Shown: piece by piece, positions 16,186 through 21,625 of the stretch
Numbering within the stretch: the stretch's first letter is position 1
Layout of the letters: each line of letters starts with the position of its first letter
Assembly (NCBI GenBank): GCA_024644425.1
Contig: JAHELA010000006.1
Coordinates: forward strand, 1 to 21,625
Reading direction: 5' to 3'
DNA: 21,625 nucleotides
From: Nitrosomonadaceae bacterium
GTDB lineage: Bacteria; Pseudomonadota; Gammaproteobacteria; Burkholderiales; Nitrosomonadaceae
Notes under the pieces: model-generated
The model's database searches: none
What the model was told of the DNA's origin: nothing
What the model saw: only the letters and a program-made list of their open reading frames with translations
Program-made: the position numbers and the translations under genes

Positions 16186-16456
16186 GACTGCTGTACAGCC
16201 GAATAAAGATGTACTAATAAAACGGCTCAACCGTATTGAAGGACAAGTACGCGGCGTAACTAAAATGATAACGGAAGATCGTTATTGCGTTGACGTCTTA
16301 AACCAAATATCTGCACTACAATCAGCGCTTGACGCTGTTGCTATGCGACTATTAGAAAATCATACCCATGGCTGTATGCAAGGAGCAATCAAGTCTGGAA
16401 AAGGTAATGCAGCAATTAATGAGGTAATGGTGGTTTTAAAGAAATTTGCTCGTTAG
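16145..16456 (+). CDS. csoR: CsoR-type copper-sensing transcriptional repressor
   Basis: A 103-residue all-helical protein of the CsoR/RcnR/FrmR family. The IKRLNRIEGQVRGVTKMI helix and the RYCVDVLNQISALQSAL helix are diagnostic. Metal ligands follow the Cu(I) CsoR pattern, Cys48-x24-His73-x3-Cys77, rather than the Ni/Co (RcnR) or formaldehyde (FrmR) patterns. Cu(I) binding should release DNA and de-repress copA. The start is TTG 16145, inside copZ (41-base overlap), with GGAGG six bases upstream; no other canonical start precedes the conserved region. The N-terminal 20 residues are a basic, Pro-containing tail. A matching operator lies in the copA promoter, implying autoregulation. Confidence 0.92.
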   Translation: MKLISQKKPHNRPKTAVQPNKDVLIKRLNRIEGQVRGVTKMITEDRYCVDVLNQISALQSALDAVAMRLLENHTHGCMQGAIKSGKGNAAINEVMVVLKKFAR

Positions 16457-16463
16457 AAAATTA

Positions 16464-16479
16464 TTGGTAATCTTGCCAA
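16464..16479 (+). terminator. Weak hairpin after the copper operon
   Basis: TTGGTA pairs with TGCCAA (one G-T wobble) around a 4-base loop, eight bases after the csoR stop, followed by an A/T-rich but not pure T tract. It may end the copA-copZ-csoR transcript, but the stem is short. Confidence 0.3.
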
Positions 16480-16539
16480 AATATTTATTACATGAGTCCA
16501 ACTATAACAAACTGCACCCTTTAAAAATATTTGTAAGGT

Positions 16540-17568
16540 CTACACTAGAGACTTTCTTTTAGTTTTTGTATTCATATATTTATCGCAATAGCCGTTATTC
16601 TCAAACCAAGTAATTGCATCTTTTATTGCACTTTTTGCAGGCCGAAATTGATAACCCAATTCACTTATAGCTTTCTCACTAGAAAAAAACATTTTTTTCT
16701 CTGCCATACGAATACTGTCTACTGACGCACGGGGTTCAACTTTTGTAATAGCAGCTACTTTCTCCATTATCCAAGCCATAGGAAGAATCAACTTCGCTGG
16801 AATATTTATTCGTTTTATCTTTTTTTCGCTAATCTCATCTATAGTTTGCAGAACTTGTAGTAAACTCATATTCTCGCCTCCCAGGATATAGCGCTCCCCT
16901 GGTCTTCCATACATATATGCTAGAAGATGGCCTTGTGCTATATCATCAACATGTGCAATATTTAGACCCGTATCCATGTACGCAGGCATCCGCCCCCTAA
17001 GTGTATCAACAATTATCCGCCCTGTAGGTGTTGGTCTTAAATCACGTGGTCCTATCGGAGTGGAAGGATTAACGATAACTAAATCCAAATCATATTTTCT
17101 AGTAAAATTCTGAGCTACTTGTTCTGCAAGAAATTTTGAACGTTTATAGTGGCCAGTCATTTGGTCAATGCTAGAAGGCGTTTTCTCATTCGCATTGCTG
17201 CCGTCATAATTTAAACCGATAGTAGCGACACTACTGGTATATATTATTCGTTTAATACCAATTTCGGTTGCAGCAAGAATTAAAGCCTCAGTTCCTTTGA
17301 CATTAATGTCATACATAGTTTCTGGATCTGGTACCCAGAGACGATAATCTGCGGCAACGTGAAACAAATTCTCGCAATTTACTATTGCACGTTTCAGAGA
17401 CGCGTGATCACGTAAATCACCTACTGAAGTCTCAACGTGTAACCCATCAAGGTTACTCTGGTCACTTCCTGGCCTGATTAAACACCGAACCTCATGGCCA
17501 GCATCTAGTAAACAACGTACAACCGCCGATCCAACGAAGCCATTTGCGCCAGTAATTAATGTTCTCAT
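16540..17568 (-). CDS. hpnA: Hopanoid-associated sugar epimerase HpnA (extended SDR)
   Basis: A 342-residue extended short-chain dehydrogenase/reductase of the HpnA type (dihydroflavonol 4-reductase-like), associated with hopanoid lipid genes; its exact substrate is not established. The NAD(P)-binding motif TGANGFVG is at residues 6-13, DLRDHASL follows near 51, and the catalytic residues are Ser113 (YTSSVAT) with Tyr141-x3-Lys145. The C-terminal part carries RYILGGENMSL near residue 226, typical of HpnA. The last dozen residues are basic. No other hopanoid gene is in this window, so the symbol rests on sequence resemblance. It is convergent with csoR. The 217 bases upstream are AT-rich and show nothing I can support. 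Confidence 0.87.
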   Translation of the reverse strand: MRTLITGANGFVGSAVVRCLLDAGHEVRCLIRPGSDQSNLDGLHVETSVGDLRDHASLKRAIVNCENLFHVAADYRLWVPDPETMYDINVKGTEALILAATEIGIKRIIYTSSVATIGLNYDGSNANEKTPSSIDQMTGHYKRSKFLAEQVAQNFTRKYDLDLVIVNPSTPIGPRDLRPTPTGRIIVDTLRGRMPAYMDTGLNIAHVDDIAQGHLLAYMYGRPGERYILGGENMSLLQVLQTIDEISEKKIKRINIPAKLILPMAWIMEKVAAITKVEPRASVDSIRMAEKKMFFSSEKAISELGYQFRPAKSAIKDAITWFENNGYCDKYMNTKTKRKSLV

Positions 17569-17785
17569 AAATTTAAATCATTAATACTAATAAGCTAGAA
17601 AAAATTACTTACCAAGAATAGAGATCCTGCTTCTTTATAACAAAACTAATTTCTGGCAGCATATATCAATCATCCACAATTTAACCACAATTATAATTAC
17701 TTCTTTTATAGGACTCTTGTCATTAATATTTTAAATACTAAGTAAGTATTCTGAAGAGAAATCTTAATAGCGAAAAAGAAATAAA

Positions 17786-19921
17786 CTAAAAGCCGCTCTC
17801 TCGAACTGCAATAGCACCTACTCGTTCAAGAAAAGTTGGTAACCATGCTTTAGGTTTACCGCTAATTACAACATTGCCGGTTTTCATTTGGCGACTATCA
17901 GGAGGAGGATTGTCTAACTTAATACGTACGCGATATATGGCATTTCTAGGTATACTTTTTTTATTATCTTCCAAAGTAATGATATCTCCACCTGACTTCG
18001 CATCTAAACTGTAGTGTGGAAGTATAGTCGTCCGAGTAGCATCAACCTCTATAACTTCTCCTCGAAGCACACCAAGTCTTAAAGGCATGTATACCTGTGC
18101 ACTATCACCTGGGCTGACTCGATAAATATCATCCTCATTAACATATGCATCAACCACCCACTGTGTATAATCAACTAAAGTAGCTAAAGGTTGGCTAGGC
18201 CGGACCCAGACACCCGGTGCAAGTTCCTTGTCCAAATCTACAATTGTTCCAGAGAATGAAGCTGATATTTTTAATCGTGCCTGCTCATCCAGGAAAAGCT
18301 CCTCTTCTGCTGAATATTTTTCTTGCTGTGCCCTTACTTGCTCTCTGCGCGCTTCCCCGTCTGGTAATCCCATCAAACCAACTAGTTCATTTGAACGCGC
18401 TTCAGCAAGTACTCTTGATCGTTCTGCAGATAACCTCAAGTCTGGAGATTCAAGAATAAACAATGGTTGCCCATTAGTTACATTTTCTTCTTTTGGTAAT
18501 CTAACTATTCTCCCAGGTAAAGGCGAGTACAACACATGTAATCGTTCAGGATGTACCCAACCTGGCCCTTTAACCCCTGTTTGCCATGGCACTAAAATAA
18601 CCAGCAGGAAAGCCCCAAATAGCAAGGAGAACATCCACTTACGGCTAGTTTTAATTTCCAGTTTTCTTTCTTTCCATACACTCATCTCAGCCCATATAGG
18701 TCGCCAAATAAACCATACAAGCTCGAGTATCATTAGAATAATGCCTAAAACCTTAAAGAAAAAGTAATACACTAATACTGCAAGACCGAGGAACACTACT
18801 AGTCGATACAACCATGTCATGAATGCAAATAAAATTAAAAAATTCCTACTATTTCCCTTAACTTCTTCTGGCCAATTTTCATCAAAACCAAACAAAGTAC
18901 GCCTAATCCAAACACGAGCAAATGCACCAGACCTCTGGTGTAAGTTTGGAAAATCAATTACATCCATTAGGATAAAGTAGCCATCAAATCTCAAAAATGG
19001 GCTTACATTTACCAATAATGTAAGTATCCAGCTTGTTGTAGCTAAAAAGAATAATGCGCTTTTGACTGCCCCATCTGGCGACAGACTCCATGCAAATGTA
19101 GCCAAACCTGCTAAAGCAAGCTCTGTAATAATACCGGCACTCGCAATTGCCAAACGTTGCCGAGGATTACTCAACTTCCAACTTTCACTGGTATCTGTAT
19201 ACAACATAGGGAACATCACTAGTAGTGCTACGCCCATGTGCGCTACTCTCACCCCATAATGTGTTGCAGTTATTGCATGCCCCATTTCATGCAAAGCCTT
19301 CGCAAAAACTAGCGCCGACATATATCCAAACAAACCTGCCCAAGTAAGCTGATCAACGAATGTACTTGAAAACGTTTCCCATTGGCGTATAGCTAAAAAT
19401 ATTCCGATCAGAGTTATAGCAGAGACACAAATAGCAGTTGTACGCGTGAATATCCAGCTAAGCCATGGCATTAAGGCTGCTAACCAAGTTTGTGGGTAAA
19501 AAAGGGGAATACGAAAAAAAAGATAGTGATGTAGTATCCAAGTGATGATTCCTCTATCTTGATCTTTTGCACGCTGCCTAAGCTGATCAACAGCTTCCTT
19601 AGTATTTGCTTGGAGTAGACTATTTTCTTCCAAGAAATTCTTTAGCTCATTTACATCTGCAATCTCAACATCCAATGTAGTTTCGTTATTTACCGAATTC
19701 ACAATCTTTTCAGGTGAGCCGCAAGCCCAGCGTAATAACATCTCAAAATCAAGCCACCCAATACGAAAGAAACTATTGTTAATCGGATCTTGCACCATCC
19801 AGGCCGAGGAGCCATCACTATTTGCTGTTGTAGGGAGCAATTTAAGCTCCTCTCGCAATGGAGGAAGAGAAATTTGACTATTCGAATCTGGATGATTTAA
19901 CAAACTCACAGGCCTGTCCAT
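17786..19921 (-). CDS. PqqD-like / M50 site-2 protease / HlyD-like fusion protein
   Basis: A 711-residue multidomain membrane protein. Residues about 35-105 look like a PqqD-like winged-helix region (FFRIGWLDFEML...ELKNFLEENSLL). Residues about 150-447 hold multiple membrane helices with the M50 zinc-protease motif HEMGH (211-215) and a probable third ligand, Asp313 in RFDGYF. The last helix is at about 429-447. Residues 450-711 form a periplasmic HlyD/biotinyl-lipoyl-like barrel (VLYSPLPGRIVRLP; ISASFSGTIVDLDKEL) with a short coiled hairpin near 500-550. It resembles proteins annotated as putative peptide zinc metalloprotease (YydH-like). It would cleave a peptide in or at the membrane, perhaps linked to export. 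The ATG lies 16 bases inside the preceding adaptor gene. The substrate is unknown. Confidence 0.85.
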   Translation of the reverse strand: MDRPVSLLNHPDSNSQISLPPLREELKLLPTTANSDGSSAWMVQDPINNSFFRIGWLDFEMLLRWACGSPEKIVNSVNNETTLDVEIADVNELKNFLEENSLLQANTKEAVDQLRQRAKDQDRGIITWILHHYLFFRIPLFYPQTWLAALMPWLSWIFTRTTAICVSAITLIGIFLAIRQWETFSSTFVDQLTWAGLFGYMSALVFAKALHEMGHAITATHYGVRVAHMGVALLVMFPMLYTDTSESWKLSNPRQRLAIASAGIITELALAGLATFAWSLSPDGAVKSALFFLATTSWILTLLVNVSPFLRFDGYFILMDVIDFPNLHQRSGAFARVWIRRTLFGFDENWPEEVKGNSRNFLILFAFMTWLYRLVVFLGLAVLVYYFFFKVLGIILMILELVWFIWRPIWAEMSVWKERKLEIKTSRKWMFSLLFGAFLLVILVPWQTGVKGPGWVHPERLHVLYSPLPGRIVRLPKEENVTNGQPLFILESPDLRLSAERSRVLAEARSNELVGLMGLPDGEARREQVRAQQEKYSAEEELFLDEQARLKISASFSGTIVDLDKELAPGVWVRPSQPLATLVDYTQWVVDAYVNEDDIYRVSPGDSAQVYMPLRLGVLRGEVIEVDATRTTILPHYSLDAKSGGDIITLEDNKKSIPRNAIYRVRIKLDNPPPDSRQMKTGNVVISGKPKAWLPTFLERVGAIAVRESGF

Positions 19922-21264
19922 TCACGTACTGCAGTTACTGGTCTTCGAAAAAAATAATATCCCAGTGTCGCCCACTTACCTGAGATACGAACTGTACCGC
20001 GTAAACCAATACGCGGCTTATTGATATCCTCCTCAAATTTTCCTTTTATTCGATACGCAGATACGCCTTCTGGACTCATGACAGGCTCAAAACTAGTTTG
20101 AAGTAATAATGCAGGTAATGGATTGAGTGGATCAATATGCAAAAATAAACGCATCGGCGCACCAATGTCTAAGTTTAATGCGTCGTGTACAGGCAACCAT
20201 ACTAGTAAGCCAGCATCATTTGGGTTCGCCAATTGCATCACGCGCTCACCTGTTTGTACGGGTCTTCCTATCCAATCATTTGGATCACCGTAAATTACAA
20301 GGCCGTCACGTTCGGCTCTAACTTCTATTCGCGCCATTAATGCTTTTAATGATTCTAATTCAGCCTCTTTCTCACGAACACGACCAATAGCAGAAGCAAT
20401 TTCACCCTTACTTTTTAGATCATTAAAAGCTCGCTGTTGTGCATTTAATGCATCAACACGTGCAATTGACAATGCCTTTTCTGCCACTTTCATCTTGCTA
20501 GTAACAATAGTGTCATCCAAAGAAAATAATAAATCACCTACTTTTACTACTGAATTTGGTTGTACGTGGACTTTACTAATTACACCGTCTTGTGGAGCTG
20601 CAACAGCAAATGCATTTAAAGCTATAACCTCACCTGGGGCTAATACAGATAAACGAATAGGAATAGATAAAGCTACAAAAATTGCGATTAATGCCCAGTA
20701 GCTGACCGCCTTACTCATCCACCCACGCAGTCTTTGAACAAAAGGAACCTTTGCTTCACTTAAGAAGCCAAGACAGGAACCATAGATTTCATGTATATGA
20801 TCCAATTTCTCAATTTCATGAGAAAGCCATGGTTCTTCTCTAGCATACATCACCATTCCTTGATGAGCTCCAGATTGGCTAAACAAATTTGAAAAAAGTA
20901 AATGCTCAGGTAGCCACTCTTCCCAACCATCTTTAAATCCTTCTGGCGCTTCCGGAAAATCTAATTTATGGCAACCAGGTTCTTTTGGGACTATTTTTGA
21001 GATAGTTTTGATGAAGCCGCTAAGCCATATAGCGTATGGTGAATCTTCTGCCACGCTTACCAGACCTGATGCAGCAACAAGCTCAAGCCCTGCAGTAGGA
21101 GAAACCGCAAAGAATGCTGCTTGCCGATATGGCGCCAATGCTATTGTTTCATTGACAATGATAAAAGACAGGTCTGCCGAATTTATAGCTTTAACGGAAC
21201 GTAAGTCTAACTTGAGAAGGGCTTCTAATGCAGGCTGCTTAGTAGCTTCGTTCACATTATCCAT
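19906..21264 (-). CDS. HlyD-family adaptor with GAF-like cytosolic N-terminal region
   Basis: A 452-residue inner-membrane-anchored protein. Residues 1-170 form a soluble region with a GAF-like look (LSFIIVNETIALAPYRQAAFF), no signal peptide and a net cytosolic position. One membrane helix at about 190-210 is followed by a periplasmic adaptor: a lipoyl-like half (FAVAAPQDGVISKVHVQPNSVVKVGDLLF), an alpha-helical hairpin at about 265-320, the second lipoyl half (VRAERDGLVIYGD) and a beta-barrel. Such adaptors bridge an inner-membrane pump to an outer-membrane channel in secretion or efflux. Its end overlaps the M50 gene by 16 bases, indicating coupling. The GAF call is structural guesswork from sequence pattern. 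Confidence 0.82.
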   Translation of the reverse strand: MDNVNEATKQPALEALLKLDLRSVKAINSADLSFIIVNETIALAPYRQAAFFAVSPTAGLELVAASGLVSVAEDSPYAIWLSGFIKTISKIVPKEPGCHKLDFPEAPEGFKDGWEEWLPEHLLFSNLFSQSGAHQGMVMYAREEPWLSHEIEKLDHIHEIYGSCLGFLSEAKVPFVQRLRGWMSKAVSYWALIAIFVALSIPIRLSVLAPGEVIALNAFAVAAPQDGVISKVHVQPNSVVKVGDLLFSLDDTIVTSKMKVAEKALSIARVDALNAQQRAFNDLKSKGEIASAIGRVREKEAELESLKALMARIEVRAERDGLVIYGDPNDWIGRPVQTGERVMQLANPNDAGLLVWLPVHDALNLDIGAPMRLFLHIDPLNPLPALLLQTSFEPVMSPEGVSAYRIKGKFEEDINKPRIGLRGTVRISGKWATLGYYFFRRPVTAVREWTGL

Positions 21265-21313
21265 TTTGCAGTATAAAAATCACTATGAGACACATTAAGA
21301 TAGCTATTAAGCA

Positions 21314-21625
21314 CTACATTGTAGGCATTATTGCAGTACCACTCATTCCTGCGAGTAATTCAGGAAAATCCTGAGACATTAAACCTTCAATTTCAACTGT
21401 CTGACTAACAGAATCAATGCGACTGTTAATGGCTACCACACTTGCTTGGTATGCTTTCCCAGTCTCATCGATTTTTACCTCAAACTCCGAACCAACCTTA
21501 AGTTGACTCAATAATCTGGATGGAGCGTTTACTTTCAACCGTAAAGGACCTGACTTCACCAAATCAAGCATAGGTTGCCCAGGTGTAACAGTCATATGAT
21601 TTCGCACATAAACTTTTGCAACACG
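21314..21625 (-). CDS. Periplasmic adaptor (RND/MFP type), C-terminal part only
   Basis: The frame is open to the window edge, reading RVAKVYVRNHMTVTPGQPM from 21625, so the GTG at 21607 is internal and the gene's start is outside. About 103 C-terminal residues are visible. They resemble the beta-barrel and membrane-proximal domains of membrane-fusion proteins: a PLRLKVNAPSRLLSQLKVGSEFEV strand region, then VVAINSRIDSVSQTVEIEG and a final LLAGMSGTAIMP, the usual ending of efflux adaptors of the AcrA/MacA group. It lies 49 bases upstream of the GAF-HlyD gene on the same strand and is probably in the same operon. Confidence 0.8.
   Translation of the reverse strand, partial: RVAKVYVRNHMTVTPGQPMLDLVKSGPLRLKVNAPSRLLSQLKVGSEFEVKIDETGKAYQASVVAINSRIDSVSQTVEIEGLMSQDFPELLAGMSGTAIMPTM

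Noticed and set aside
18228..18767. A 179-codon open frame on the plus strand inside the M50 gene.
   Set aside because: Antisense shadow; Ser- and Pro-rich composition with no recognisable domain or start signals.
21607..21607. GTG 21607 as the true start of a 97-residue protein.
   Set aside because: The frame remains open to the window edge and the upstream residues continue the adaptor fold, so this is a truncated larger gene.

Overview
The window looks like chromosomal core sequence from an AT-rich betaproteobacterium, most plausibly of the Nitrosomonas/Nitrosomonadaceae type. The grounds are a DUF2863 gene (a family I know mainly from betaproteobacteria), a yciB-yciI-bolA-ppiC run, stand-alone lplT, prfB followed by lysS, overlapping ispD/ispF, and a hopanoid-type hpnA epimerase. 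This placement rests on gene content and protein resemblance only. I see no rRNA, tRNA, CRISPR array, insertion sequence or prophage.

Layout. 1-986: 3' part of a DUF2863 gene. 1117-3048: plus-strand run yciB, yciI, bolA-like, ppiC, ending at a strong hairpin shared with convergent alr (3116-4189, minus). 4294-5568: lplT (plus). 5606-7457: minus-strand overlapping operon tsaB-rimI-uracil-DNA glycosylase. 7602-8042: small host-attachment-family gene behind a nested inverted repeat. 8033-9799: minus-strand ispD-ispF-thpR; thpR has no usable start for its natural N-terminus. 9946-11050: prfB with the classic +1 programmed frameshift. 11113-11592: msrB (minus), of a one-cysteine, zinc-less type. 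11889-13394: lysS.

13471-16456 is a compact copper circuit: a CsoR-like operator in the promoter, the two-HMA P1B ATPase copA, a CopZ-like chaperone, and a CsoR-type repressor whose start lies inside the chaperone gene. 16540-17568 is hpnA (minus).

17786-21625 (minus) is the most unusual part. It holds the C-terminus of a periplasmic adaptor cut by the window edge, then a membrane-anchored HlyD-type adaptor with a GAF-like cytosolic N-terminal region, then a 711-aa fusion of a PqqD-like region, an intramembrane M50 (site-2) protease and a HlyD-like periplasmic barrel. The last two genes overlap. This resembles a protease-linked export or secretion module; its substrate and any dedicated transporter are not visible here.

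Several genes (lplT, copA, csoR, probably tsaB) begin with TTG; for the first three a well-placed Shine-Dalgarno supports it.
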